35,395 nucleotides of DNA from Saprospiraceae bacterium. GTDB lineage: Bacteria > Bacteroidota > Bacteroidia > Chitinophagales > Saprospiraceae. Location: contig JADLDL010000014.1 of NCBI GenBank assembly GCA_020846655.1, positions 1 through 35,395 of the forward strand. The letters are read 5' to 3'. Position numbers and translations under genes: made by a program. Within the stretch, counting starts at the first letter, position 1; each line of letters opens with the position of its first letter. Below the pieces are notes generated by a model. The model saw nothing but the letters and a program-made list of their open reading frames with translations. It was not told the origin of the DNA and did no database searches. Shown here in pieces: positions 17,341 to 25,880 of the stretch.

Positions 17341-17546
17341 TGTAGGGCGAATTTTCAATTCGCCCCTATCGCGTCGGGTACGGGCGAAACACGATTTCGC
17401 CTTTCAGGCCGCAAAAGTACGGAGAAGGAAACGGAGTTCGGCAGGAGAAAAGTTCAGCGTTGCTGAATAGTTGTCCTTGGGCTACGCTATTGGGGGATTT
17501 CGCCCGTACCCGGCGCGATAGGGGCGAATTGAAAATTCGCCCTACA
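17341..17546. repeat. 206-bp inverted-repeat element between the lipoprotein gene and metG
   Basis: The outer 49 bp (17341-17389) are the reverse complement of 17498-17546 with one clear mismatch (GACGCG against GGCGCG). Each arm contains a smaller palindrome, GGGCGAATT-TTC-AATTCGCCC. The 108-bp interior has no convincing reading frame. One edge is 6 bp from the metG start codon; the other contains the stop codon of the lipoprotein gene. The form suggests a MITE-like or REP-like mobile repeat; no transposase or target duplication is visible. Confidence 0.75.
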
Positions 17547-18678
17547 GGTGTTCGGCGTTCCACCACAACCAGTTCCGGAGCCGGGCTCGGGTGGCATCGG
17601 CGAGGCGCCCAATCATATCCCAGTCGCTGGGCGCTGATGGAAAGCCGACATTGGTGCAAATGGGCACGTTGTCCAGCGCCCTCGTATCGCCGGAGCTGCT
17701 CACCCAGGTTTGGTCGAAACCTTCCGTGACCCAAACGGTTTCGGTTTGCTGTTGCTGGCCGCTGCGCAAGTCAGTCAGGGTGATCCAAAAACTGGCCTGC
17801 GCTTCTTTGGTGATGCGGGTTTCGGTGAAGGAGCCGCTGATGCGCTCATAGATCGGCGTGCGTTCGATCACCTGCCCGCTGCTGTCGTATTTCAGCGTTT
17901 CGCCCACCTGGATGTCTTTTTCCTGGTTGTGGGTATTTTCAGAACGCATCTCCATGCCTGGGTCGAGTTGCACGAAATCCAGGCCAAGCCGATAGTCGTA
18001 GCGCACCCGGGGATCGGCTTGGGTATGGTATTCCTGCCAGTCTCCGTTGTTGTTGAGGTAAAAATCCAGGTTCATGTCGCGGGCCATCTGGTCCTGGTGG
18101 AACAAAAACGGGCCATCGAAAGCGATCAGCACGAAGGTGGTACCAGCCAGGCGGGCTTCCTGCCGGAGGCTGCCGGCATCTCGCCAGTTGGAGAAATAGT
18201 CTTTTTTTAGTTTTTCCAACAATTGAAACGCCTCGCGGGCGGCGACTTTGTCGCCCTGACGACCGGCTTCCAGCAGCGGCAGAGCGGCCGCGTACAGGTA
18301 GTCGGCAGCGTGCTCCCGGCTGGTTTCTTCGAGCGAATCGATACTGGCTACCAACTCAAACTGCGGCGTGTACCCATCGGCCGAAACAATGGGCTGGCGT
18401 GCTGCCAGGCGCCGTTGCCGGTCCTGCATGCTGCGGTAGGTAGCATGAATAGCCGGCCAGTTGGCGGGTTCGAGGGCCAGCAGAGAGTCGATGCGCTGGC
18501 GGTCGCGGGTTTGGGCAGCCTGTACGGCTGCTTCCAGGCCTTGTACGCGGGAGGTTTTGTTCAGGTTGTGGGAGTAGCGCCGGATGGCGCCGTCGTAGTT
18601 GCCGGTTTGCATCAGGTGTTCGGGCGAACGGCAAGCTCCGACGAGCAGGAGGAGCGGAAGAAGGATTCGGGTTGTCAT
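17542..18678 (-). CDS. Lipoprotein of unknown function
   Basis: A 378-residue probable lipoprotein: the signal segment MTTRILLPLLLLVGACRS has a good lipobox (VGAC, Cys16). Residues 20-170 look helical with a TPR-like feel (MQTGNYDGAIRRYSHNLNK, then LEAAVQAAQTRDRQRIDSLL) and a second helical pair (YLYAAALPLLEAGRQGD). Residues 185-378 are mixed with strands (TFVLIAFDGPFLFHQDQM; ITKEAQASFWITLTDL), reminiscent of the C-terminal part of bacterial lipoproteins that read QxxxV; no named family is recognised. TPR-like helices plus the anchor suggest a periplasmic scaffold. The final Leu codon and stop lie in the inverted-repeat element, so the C-terminus may have been rewritten. Start at 18678 is the only sensible ATG. 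Confidence 0.8.
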   Translation of the reverse strand: MTTRILLPLLLLVGACRSPEHLMQTGNYDGAIRRYSHNLNKTSRVQGLEAAVQAAQTRDRQRIDSLLALEPANWPAIHATYRSMQDRQRRLAARQPIVSADGYTPQFELVASIDSLEETSREHAADYLYAAALPLLEAGRQGDKVAAREAFQLLEKLKKDYFSNWRDAGSLRQEARLAGTTFVLIAFDGPFLFHQDQMARDMNLDFYLNNNGDWQEYHTQADPRVRYDYRLGLDFVQLDPGMEMRSENTHNQEKDIQVGETLKYDSSGQVIERTPIYERISGSFTETRITKEAQASFWITLTDLRSGQQQQTETVWVTEGFDQTWVSSSGDTRALDNVPICTNVGFPSAPSDWDMIGRLADATRARLRNWLWWNAEHL

Positions 18679-18973
18679 GGTGGCAGTACAGCTTGGTTAC
18701 CGTTCAAAAATAAGAGCGGCCAACGGGCTGGCGTGCAGGAAAAAGTTAAACTTAGCGGGTGTTGGTTGTTAAAAAATATCAGGATCAACCTGAAATGTTA
18801 AAACACCTGAAACGGCATAAAACGATGCTGAAACAAGGCGAAACGAGCCTGGATTTGAGAACTTGACGGAGTTGAGGGCCGGAGATGCGGGCCAATTGAA
18901 AAAAGCACCGGAACTTTGCAGCAACGAATTGATTTGCATTATTCTTCTCAAAAAAATATCCAATCGCAATACT

Positions 18974-19951
18974 ATGTCTGTTTTCCACCATTTGATGCCC
19001 GCCGCATTGCGCAGGGCCCGGCACGCCAGCGCGCTGCTCGCCGTTGCTGTATCGCTCCTGGCGCTTCCCTCCCAGGCCCAAAACAGCCTGGCGGAACGCC
19101 TTGGCTATCCTGCCGACACCAAATTGCTCATCCTGCATGCCGACGACCTGGGCGTGGCCCATTCCGAAAACCAGGCCTCCTTTTCGGCCCTGCTGGCCGG
19201 CCCGGTCAATTCGGCCAGTATCATGGTGCCCTGCCCCTGGCTGCCCGAAGTCGCCCGTTTTGCCCGGGCTATGCCCAAACTCGATTTGGGTTTGCATCTG
19301 ACCCTGACCAGCGAATGGCGCGATTACAAATGGTCCTCTACCGCGCCGCGCGATTCGGTGTCGAGCTTGGTCGATAGCCTGGGCTATTTCTACGACAATT
19401 GTGCGGACATGGCCAAACACGCGCGTTTGGGCGATATCGAGCGCGAACTGCGCGCCCAAATCAAAAAAGCCCTGGCCATGGGCATCAACCCCACGCACCT
19501 GGACTCCCACATGGGCTGCTTGTTTTTCAATTTCGAGCGGCCCGAATACCTGGCCCTCTACCTCCGCCTGGGCCGCGAATTCGGTATACCAGCCATGATC
19601 AGCCAGAACATGATCGACCAATTTCCGGAAATGTTGCGAAAGGTTGTCGGCCCAAGCGACCTGGTGGTCGACAACGTGCTCACCGCAACGCCGGAGGATT
19701 TCAAAGGCGGCATGCCAGCCTACTACGAACGCACCCTGCGCGAACTCAAGCCCGGGGTCAATGTGCTGCTCATGCACCTGGCCTACACCGGTTCTGAAAT
19801 GCAGGGCGTGACGGTCAACCACACCGATTGGGGCGCCGAATGGCGGCAAGCCGATTTTGATTATTTCAACAGCGAAGCCTGCCGCAAAACCCTGGAAGAA
19901 ATGGGTATCCGGCTGATTACCTGGCGGGAAGTAGGCAAACTGATGAAATAG
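18974..19951 (+). CDS. Secreted YdjC/ChbG-like carbohydrate deacetylase
   Basis: A 325-residue exported member of the YdjC/ChbG family of divalent-metal deacetylases acting on N-acetylated oligosaccharides such as chitobiose. Signal peptide within residues 1-36 (ALLAVAVSLLALPSQAQ). Catalytic and metal motifs: LILHADDLGVAHSEN (D57, D58), LGLHLTLTSEW (H108) and THLDSHMGCLFF (H175, H179), all as in the family; HLAYTGSE near 275 supplies a further His. The ATG at 18974 was chosen because the 37 residues before it (starting at 18863) are not signal-like. Classical ChbG is cytoplasmic, so export here points to processing of external or cell-wall glycans. No PTS or chitinase genes are adjacent. It stands alone, with 97 bp to the next gene. 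Confidence 0.88.
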   Translation: MSVFHHLMPAALRRARHASALLAVAVSLLALPSQAQNSLAERLGYPADTKLLILHADDLGVAHSENQASFSALLAGPVNSASIMVPCPWLPEVARFARAMPKLDLGLHLTLTSEWRDYKWSSTAPRDSVSSLVDSLGYFYDNCADMAKHARLGDIERELRAQIKKALAMGINPTHLDSHMGCLFFNFERPEYLALYLRLGREFGIPAMISQNMIDQFPEMLRKVVGPSDLVVDNVLTATPEDFKGGMPAYYERTLRELKPGVNVLLMHLAYTGSEMQGVTVNHTDWGAEWRQADFDYFNSEACRKTLEEMGIRLITWREVGKLMK

Positions 19952-20009
19952 CGACACAGCTGACTATGATCAGCGCGCCGCCTGCCTTGTCTCAACGGCT
20001 AAAAGGTTT

Positions 20010-20050
20010 ATCTTCGGCAGATTTGCAATCTAAACATAGCTGCCGAAGAT
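20010..20050 (+). promoter_or_regulatory. 11-bp inverted repeat whose 3' arm covers the start codon of the next gene
   Basis: ATCTTCGGCAG (20010-20020) pairs perfectly with CTGCCGAAGAT (20040-20050) around a 19-base loop. The last two bases of the right arm are the A and T of the ATG at 20049. If transcribed, the hairpin would hide the start codon; if not, it could be an operator. Confidence 0.55.
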
Positions 20051-21152
20051 GCTCCGAATTCTGTTTGCCCTCCTCTTGCTGCTGCACGGCCTCATCCACC
20101 TGATGGGTTTTGCCAAAGCCTTCAAATACGCCGAAATCAGCCAACTCCAAACCAATATCTCGCGGCCGGCGGGGCTGTTATGGCTACTCAGCGCCGGCTT
20201 GTTCGCGGTGGCGGCGGCGATGTTTCTCTTTCAAAAGCAATCCTGGTGGATGCCCGCCGTGCCGGCGGTATTGCTGTCGCAACTCTTGATTATTCAAGGC
20301 TGGCAGGACGCCAAATTTGGCACAATTGCTAATGTGCTCGTGCTGGCAGGGATCGTGCTGGGCTACGCTGCCTGGAACCTGAACCAGCAGATCAACCGGG
20401 AATTGCAGGCGTTTCGCCAGGCGCCAATCCCTGCGGAAGTTGTTATGACCCGCGATATGCTGGCTTCCCTGCCCGCTGTGGTACAGCGCTGGCTGGAACA
20501 TTCCAATTGTATCGGCAAGCCCTTGGCCCGAACCGTACAGTTGCGCCAAACAGGAACCATGCGCTCCGGCCCGGAAGGCAAATGGATGCCGCTGGAGGCC
20601 GAACAGCATATCCGGGTGCAGCAGCCCGGTTTTTACTGGTCGGCAAAGGTGGCTATGGCCCCCTACCTGAGCATGAGCGGCCGCGACCGGTACCAGGACG
20701 GCAAAGGGCATATGTTTTTCAAGTTCCTGTCGCTCATCCCGGTGGCCGACAGCCAAGGACCGGCCATCGACCAGGGCTGTTTGTTGCGCTACCTGGCCGA
20801 AATTATGTGGTATCCTTCGGCAGCGCTGGAAGACTACATCCACTGGGAGGGCATCGACTCGCTGTCGGCTAAAGCCACGATCCGTTGGGGCGAGGTCGAG
20901 GCATCGGGCGTTTTTAGTTTTACACCGGAAGGCGATGTCGACCATTTTGATGCCCTGCGGTATTACGACCGCAAGACCGGAGCCACACTGGAAAAATGGC
21001 ACATTGAAAACGACCCGACCGGATTCCGCGATTTCAACGATATCCGGATTCCTGCCCGTTCGCGTGTCAGTTGGTTGCTGGCAGAAGGGGAATTTACCTG
21101 GTTGCGGCTGGATATTACTGAGTTGGACTACGACCACTGGGCAGCGCCCTAG
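20049..21152 (+). CDS. Membrane protein with a DUF6544/DUF6920-like soluble domain
   Basis: A 367-residue protein with four N-terminal membrane segments (about 1-22, 40-60, 68-84 and 94-114) and a 250-residue extramembrane domain. The hydrophobic part resembles small DoxX-like membrane domains. The soluble part has the pattern I associate with the DUF6544/DUF6920 group: LPAVVQRWLEHSNCIG, QTGTMRSGPEGKWMPLEAEQ, YLAEIMWYPSAAL, and GFRDFNDIRIPARS. The name is recalled from the sequence pattern only. The role is unknown; the beta-rich segments would fit lipid or ligand binding. The start codon is enclosed in an inverted repeat. Nothing in the neighbourhood explains its job. Confidence 0.75.
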   Translation: MLRILFALLLLLHGLIHLMGFAKAFKYAEISQLQTNISRPAGLLWLLSAGLFAVAAAMFLFQKQSWWMPAVPAVLLSQLLIIQGWQDAKFGTIANVLVLAGIVLGYAAWNLNQQINRELQAFRQAPIPAEVVMTRDMLASLPAVVQRWLEHSNCIGKPLARTVQLRQTGTMRSGPEGKWMPLEAEQHIRVQQPGFYWSAKVAMAPYLSMSGRDRYQDGKGHMFFKFLSLIPVADSQGPAIDQGCLLRYLAEIMWYPSAALEDYIHWEGIDSLSAKATIRWGEVEASGVFSFTPEGDVDHFDALRYYDRKTGATLEKWHIENDPTGFRDFNDIRIPARSRVSWLLAEGEFTWLRLDITELDYDHWAAP

Positions 21153-21172
21153 CGACAGGCGGCAGCCTGCAT

Positions 21173-21198
21173 GTTTCAAAATTCCTTATTTTTGAAAC
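21173..21198. promoter_or_regulatory. 9-bp hairpin overlapping a -7 box
   Basis: GTTTCAAAA (21173-21181) and TTTTGAAAC (21190-21198) pair perfectly around 8 bases. The right arm overlaps the TATTTTTG box at 21187-21194. It could be an operator for the gene at 21238 or the terminator of the gene ending at 21152. Confidence 0.5.
21187..21194 (+). promoter_or_regulatory. Putative -7 box TATTTTTG for the gene at 21238
   Basis: It matches TAnnTTTG exactly; transcription would start near 21201, giving a leader of about 37 bases. A TTTG at -33 is not seen. Confidence 0.5.
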
Positions 21199-21237
21199 AA
21201 AACAGACATCCTGCCAACCCTCACGCCCGTATTTCAA

Positions 21238-21855
21238 ATGTTCAAATTGCTCTCCTATTGTTTCATCGCGTTCATCGCCCTGCGGTGTAGCGGCAGCCCG
21301 TCTCCAGCGCTTCCGATAGAAAAAACATACAAACCGGTCCAGCACCGGGGCAAGTTTTTGTACAACAATTTGCAGGCTTTTTCTATCGACGCCTTCGAAT
21401 GGGGCACCCACGGCAAACACTACCCACAACTCGATTCGGCAGCCTGGCTCCAGCTCTGGCAGGATTCGGTGCCGTATTCCAGTTGGGACCCCTGTTACTA
21501 TTTTGCTGCCTTTTCCGATAGTAGCCGCATCACCCTGTTGCAGGAAAACGAAAGTTGGAACTCCGTGATCATCTGGCTGCTGCAATACGATGGACAAGGG
21601 AAACTGCGCTCGAAAACCCCGTTGGCCTATGCCGGCGGCGATGGCGGCGACGCCTGGTCGGTCTACGGGCAGTTTCAGTCCGACAAAACCTACCAGCGGA
21701 CGGAGGTTTTTGAGTCGTATTTCGACCCCAGCGGCGATTCATTGGTGTCCGAAATGGTCCGCTGGGATAGCGCTGTGCTGCGCCTGGCTTTTTTGCCGGA
21801 TTACAGGGTGCAGGTGGATACGGTGGGGGCGGTGCACCGGCGGCGCGAAGAATAG
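21238..21855 (+). CDS. Small exported protein of unknown function
   Basis: A 205-residue protein with a hydrophobic N-terminus (MFKLLSYCFIAFIALRCSGS). Cys17 could be lipidated, but ALRC is a poor lipobox, so plain secretion is as likely. The rest is rich in aromatic and acidic residues (FEWGTHGKHYPQLD, YSSWDPCYYFAAFSD, ESWNSVIIWLLQYD) and appears beta-rich; no family is recognised. An exact -7 box lies 44 bp upstream of the ATG at 21238. Directly after its stop, an open frame shifted by one base runs to 22073, so either a second gene has lost its beginning or this gene once continued further. Confidence 0.7.
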   Translation: MFKLLSYCFIAFIALRCSGSPSPALPIEKTYKPVQHRGKFLYNNLQAFSIDAFEWGTHGKHYPQLDSAAWLQLWQDSVPYSSWDPCYYFAAFSDSSRITLLQENESWNSVIIWLLQYDGQGKLRSKTPLAYAGGDGGDAWSVYGQFQSDKTYQRTEVFESYFDPSGDSLVSEMVRWDSAVLRLAFLPDYRVQVDTVGAVHRRREE

Positions 21856-22073
21856 CAGGCTGCCCACCTGCGTTTCACAGCGCATACCGGCAACACCGGG
21901 ATGCCTGGCTGGCGTTGCTGCCCGTCACCGACCAATACCCGGAGCTTCGGGGCGAAATGCACCAACTTTTTAAACAACTCGAAACCGGGGACCAAGCCGA
22001 TCGGTTCAAACCCCTGGTCAAATCCATTTGGGATACCTGGGGGGCAGTAGAAGCTGCACTAAAGGAGAAATAA
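21771..22073 (+). pseudogene. Orphan 3' gene fragment without a start codon
   Basis: The third plus frame is open from 21771 to a TAA at 22071-22073, and from about 21875 reads like real protein: AYRQHRDAWLALLPVTD, QYPELRGEMHQLFKQLE, then DQADRFKPLVKSIWDTWG and AALKEK. It has helical character and codon use like the neighbouring genes, but no ATG precedes it except the internal one at 21956. It is probably the tail of a gene whose front was deleted, or a frame-shifted extension of the gene ending at 21855. No family recognised. Confidence 0.4.
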
Positions 22074-22091
22074 GTAATTTTTTACTCCTTT
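22061..22091. terminator. Possible bidirectional terminator hairpin
   Basis: AAAGGAG (22061-22067) pairs with CTCCTTT (22085-22091); the plus strand continues with T-rich sequence, and the loop has a T6 run. It lies between the plus-strand frame ending at 22073 and the minus-strand gene ending at 22124, the expected place for a shared terminator. Confidence 0.4.
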
Positions 22092-22123
22092 TTCACCAGA
22101 ATGGAACCCCACCGCAGGCAGCA

Positions 22124-22564
22124 CTATTCGTCGTGTGTGCCGCCGCCGTACAGGCAGAGTACCAGCACATCGCGGCTCAGCGTATGTACACCGCCGCGCG
22201 CATCGGTGGCCTTGAGCCGGACGGTATAGTTGCCGTGTATTTTGTATTGATAAACCGGGTTGGTTTGAGTCGACTTGTCGCCGTTGCCAAAGTCCCATTC
22301 GTAGGCCACGATATTGGCAGATTGGTTGTTGATTTTCAGGGTTTCCTGTTCGTTGACGCTGCCATTGGGGTTATCAATGGTAAAAATAGCCAGCGGTTCG
22401 TCGTACGAACTGGAACTGCCACAACTGTGGCCGCATTGCGGGTTATCAGCGGACGAACTGTCGACATAAATGCCGGTAGTCCCTTGGGTATTCGTTTCTT
22501 CTTTGGTGCACGCCGTGAAAACAGCCAACCCAAAACCAAGTGCGAGTAAAACTACATGTTTCAT
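22124..22564 (-). CDS. PKD-domain lipoprotein
   Basis: A 146-residue lipoprotein: MKHVVLLALGFGLAVFTACTK has a proper lipobox (FTAC, Cys19). After a low-complexity Ser/Asp/Cys segment (CGHSCGSSSSYD) comes one PKD domain, about residues 57-140, with the diagnostic AYEWDFGNGDKSTQTNP and YKIHGNYTVRLKATDARGG. PKD domains are Ig-like folds in surface and carbohydrate-binding proteins; a single one on a lipid anchor suggests a small surface adhesin or binding protein. The ATG is at 22562-22564. It follows 99 bp after the start of the non-coding gap next to the big propeller gene, whose direction is the same; co-transcription is possible but not shown. Confidence 0.85.
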   Translation of the reverse strand: MKHVVLLALGFGLAVFTACTKEETNTQGTTGIYVDSSSADNPQCGHSCGSSSSYDEPLAIFTIDNPNGSVNEQETLKINNQSANIVAYEWDFGNGDKSTQTNPVYQYKIHGNYTVRLKATDARGGVHTLSRDVLVLCLYGGGTHDE

Positions 22565-22663
22565 TTTCTTTTTTGTTTTGTAAATGCCAGGCGAAAGTAG
22601 GCACTTCTGCTGACAGTTTGCCCCATTAATACAATTTTATTGTACAAAAAAGCATATTCCCCC

Positions 22664-25600
22664 TCATTCCTTTTTCACCTGAATCACATCCACCCCCAGC
22701 TCCCGAACCAGCCGGTTCAGGGCCGGCAATTCGCGGTCCTGGATACTTTTCCATTGGGCGAGTTCCTGATCGATCCGAGTAAACAACATGCTTTGCACCT
22801 CCAGCATGGGATCGGTGGGCGGAAAATCGCCGTCGGAGGCCAGTTCCATGAGGTTGCCGAGTTTGTCGTTGAGCCGCACGGGGTAGTTGAGCGGGTCCTG
22901 GCTCGACCGGTTTTTGGTTTGGTAGAGCGCCTGTTCGACGGCCGTCATCAGCGAATCGGTGCGCTGGATCTGCATGCGCAAGGGCTTCAGCCGGTCCTCG
23001 TCGGGCAGCCGTTCGCCGAGGCTTTTGAGTTGTGCGCGCAAGTCACGGATATGGCCAATGGCCGTGTGTGCGGCGCTCAGTTTGTCCGAACAGGCTTTGA
23101 CGAAGGCAAACTGCTGCTGAAGATCCTCTGCCCGGGCGCCCGGGCGCGGGTCGGCCAGCACCGAAAACGCTTGTTCCTCGCTGCGGCCGTTCAGCGTGAG
23201 CCGGGCGCGGTATTCGCCGGGCACTGCCCGCGGGCCTTCCAGGCCGGTCGACCACAGGATGAGGCCCTCAAATTTTTTGGCGCCGGGGTAGCGCAGGTTC
23301 CACACCAGGCGGTTGCCGCCGGCTTTCAGTTCGGGGAGTTTGTCGTCTTTGCTTTTGTTGGAAAAACTGCGGATGAGTTGGCCGGCGGCATCCAGAATAT
23401 CCAGTTTGACCGTATCCTTTTCGCCCGGTTTGTTTTTTAAATAAAAATGCAGCATCGCTCCACCGGGGTGGTTCGTGCCGGCGCTGCGCGGCTTCGGCGC
23501 CTGGCCACCCCGCAGCCGGTAGGCCGGTATGGGCTGATACAGGTGAAAATCTTTAGCCGGAAGGCCTTCGGCCAACTGGTGTAACACCGTCAGGTCGTCG
23601 ATCATCCAGAAACTCCGGCCCTGGGTGGCGGCAATCAGGTTGTCGTTTTTGATCGCCAGGTCGGTGATGGGGACCACGGGAAGATTGAGTTGGAAGGGCT
23701 TCCAGTTGGCGCCGTCGTCAAACGACACATACATACCCTGCTCCGTGCCGCAGTAGAGCAGGCCCATGCGTTTCGGGTCGGCGCGCAACACGCGGGTGAA
23801 ATGTTCGGAGTGGATGCCCGACACGATGCGGCGCCAGTGCTGGCCATAGTCGGCCGTGTGAAACAGGTAGGGCCGGTAATCGCCCGATTTATAGGCCGTA
23901 GCAGCGAGGTATAAGCCGCCTTTGCGGAAGGGGTCGGGCTCCAGGCTGTTGATCATGGCCCATCGGGGCAGTTCGGCAGGGGTCACGTTGGTCCAGGCGC
24001 CGCCGTCGTTGCGGCTGACGTGCACAAGGCCGTCGTCGCTGCCGGTCCAGAGCAAGCCGGGTTCGTAGGGCGATTCGCAGGCGGCGAAGATGGTGCAGTA
24101 GTACTCCACGCTGGTGTTGTCCTGCGTGATGGGGCCGCCCGACGACTTTTGCCGAGCCTTATCGTTGGTGGTGAGGTCGGGGCTGATGGTTTGCCAGCTC
24201 TGGCCTTCGTTGGTGCTCCGGTGCAGGTGGTTGGAGCAGGCGTAGAGTTTTTTAGGGTCGTTGGGCGAGAAAAAGACGGGGAAGTTCCACTGGAAGCGGT
24301 AGCGGGCGTCTTCGGCGCCGTGGCCCATGTTGTCTTCGGGCCACACGTTGATGGCCCGCGAGGTTTTGCGCTGGTGGTCTACCCGGCTGAGGTAGCCGTG
24401 GTACTCGCCGCCGTACACAATTTCGTTGTTTTTGGGGTCCACGGCGATATGGGCCGATTCGCCGCCGGCAGTGGATTCCCAGTCGCGGTCGCCGATGCTG
24501 GAGCCGTCGCTGCGGTGGCGGATGCGCACGGTGGTGTTGTCTTGTTGGGCGCCATAGATCCGGTAAGGGAAGGCATTGTCGGTGGTGACCCGGTAGAACT
24601 GGGCCGTGGGTTGGTTGTGGTAGGTGCTCCAGGTTTCGCCGGCGTCGTAGCTGATTTGGGCGCCGCCGTCGTCGCCGACGATGAGCCGGCGCGGGTCGTC
24701 GGGAGCCACCCAGAGGTCGTGGTGGTCGCCGTGCGGCGCGTATTTGGAGCTAAAGGTTTTGCCGCCGTCTTTGGATACATGGTAGGCCACGTTTACCACA
24801 TACACCTTGTCTTCGTCTTTGGTGTCGGCATAAATGCGGGTGTAGTACCAGGCGCGCTGCCGGAGGTTGCGGTCTTCGTTGATTTTGGACCATTTTTTAC
24901 CGCCATCGTCCGAGCGAAATACGCCGCCGTTTTCAGCCTCCACGATGGCCCACACGCGCAGGGGGTTCGCGGGCGACACCGTGACGCCGATGATGCCGAG
25001 CGTGTCTTTTTGCGGCAGGCCATCGTTGCGCGAGAGTTCGGTCCAGGTATCGCCGCTGTCGGTGCTTTTCCAGAGGCCGGAGCCCTGTCCGCCGCTGCTG
25101 AGGCTGTAGGGCGTGCGACGCACGCGCCAGGTGCTGGCGTAGAGGATGCGGGGGTTGGAGGGGTCGAGGCAGAGGTCGACGGCGCCCACCTCGTCGTTGA
25201 CGAACAGGACACGCGCCCAGGTTTTGCCGCCGTCGCGGGAGCGGTAGATGCCGCGTTCGGCGGAGGGTTTGAACAGGTCGCCCAGCACGGCGGCATACAC
25301 CAGGTCGGGGTTGTTGGGATGAACGCGGATGCGCGGGATATGGCGGCTGTTGGGCAGGCCGCAGGCGCTCCAGCTTTGTCCGGCGTTGTCGCTTTTCCAG
25401 AGGCCGGTGCCGTAACTGACGTTGCCGCGCACGGTCACTTCGCCGCCGCCCACGTACAGGACGTTGGGGTCGGACGGCGCCACTTCGATGGCGCCGATGG
25501 AGCCGCCGAAAAAGCCGTCGGAAATATTGTCCCAACTGCGGCCGCCGTCGGTTGTGCGCCACACCCCGCCGCCCGTTCCGCCGAAGTAGAACAGGTTGGG

Positions 25601-25801
25601 TTTGCCGGCCACGCCGGTGACCGCCGCCGAGCGCCCGCCGCGAAAGGGACCGACGCAGCGCCATTCGAGGGCATTGTACAGCGGTTCTTCAAATCCGGGC
25701 GCAGCAGCAGTCGCCGGCGGGGCGGGCGTTGTTTTATTTTTTTGAGAAAAAACAGGGGCGGCAAAGCAAAGCCAGCAGAGGGCAAACAGAGTAGTACGCA
25801 T
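22664..25801 (-). CDS. Secreted BNR/VPS10-sortilin-like beta-propeller protein
   Basis: A 1045-residue exported protein. Signal peptide MRTTLFALCWLCFAAPVFSQ. Residues about 45-760 carry many BNR/Asp-box type blades (GGVWRTTDGGRSWDNI, GLWKSDNAGQSWS, GIYRSRDGGKTWARV, GVFRSDDGGKKWSKI, VSKDGGKTFSS, LHRSTNEGQSWQTI, VSFDDGANWKPF), the S/TxDxGxxW pattern of sortilin/sialidase-type propellers. Residues about 790-910 form a beta domain (FYLKNKPGEKDTVKLDILD), followed by a helical C-terminal region to 1045 (FVKACSDKLSAAHTAIGHI). This architecture is common and long in Bacteroidota, where it is often annotated as glycosyl hydrolase without evidence of catalysis; binding of glycans or proteins is a safer guess. 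No T9SS sorting domain. The ATG is at 25799-25801; the upstream gene on the same strand ends 79 bp earlier. Confidence 0.9.
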   Translation of the reverse strand: MRTTLFALCWLCFAAPVFSQKNKTTPAPPATAAAPGFEEPLYNALEWRCVGPFRGGRSAAVTGVAGKPNLFYFGGTGGGVWRTTDGGRSWDNISDGFFGGSIGAIEVAPSDPNVLYVGGGEVTVRGNVSYGTGLWKSDNAGQSWSACGLPNSRHIPRIRVHPNNPDLVYAAVLGDLFKPSAERGIYRSRDGGKTWARVLFVNDEVGAVDLCLDPSNPRILYASTWRVRRTPYSLSSGGQGSGLWKSTDSGDTWTELSRNDGLPQKDTLGIIGVTVSPANPLRVWAIVEAENGGVFRSDDGGKKWSKINEDRNLRQRAWYYTRIYADTKDEDKVYVVNVAYHVSKDGGKTFSSKYAPHGDHHDLWVAPDDPRRLIVGDDGGAQISYDAGETWSTYHNQPTAQFYRVTTDNAFPYRIYGAQQDNTTVRIRHRSDGSSIGDRDWESTAGGESAHIAVDPKNNEIVYGGEYHGYLSRVDHQRKTSRAINVWPEDNMGHGAEDARYRFQWNFPVFFSPNDPKKLYACSNHLHRSTNEGQSWQTISPDLTTNDKARQKSSGGPITQDNTSVEYYCTIFAACESPYEPGLLWTGSDDGLVHVSRNDGGAWTNVTPAELPRWAMINSLEPDPFRKGGLYLAATAYKSGDYRPYLFHTADYGQHWRRIVSGIHSEHFTRVLRADPKRMGLLYCGTEQGMYVSFDDGANWKPFQLNLPVVPITDLAIKNDNLIAATQGRSFWMIDDLTVLHQLAEGLPAKDFHLYQPIPAYRLRGGQAPKPRSAGTNHPGGAMLHFYLKNKPGEKDTVKLDILDAAGQLIRSFSNKSKDDKLPELKAGGNRLVWNLRYPGAKKFEGLILWSTGLEGPRAVPGEYRARLTLNGRSEEQAFSVLADPRPGARAEDLQQQFAFVKACSDKLSAAHTAIGHIRDLRAQLKSLGERLPDEDRLKPLRMQIQRTDSLMTAVEQALYQTKNRSSQDPLNYPVRLNDKLGNLMELASDGDFPPTDPMLEVQSMLFTRIDQELAQWKSIQDRELPALNRLVRELGVDVIQVKKE

Positions 25802-25880
25802 GGATGGTATTGTTTGAGGCGAAGAACGTAAATATTTCGGAAAACTGCCTCAGGATACGACCCATGCGTACAGGCCGGCT

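Noticed and set aside
24020-25831. A 603-codon open frame antisense to the BNR propeller gene
   Set aside because: Its Val/Gly/Ala-rich translation is a by-product of repeated Asp-box codons on the other strand; the minus-strand gene is well supported.
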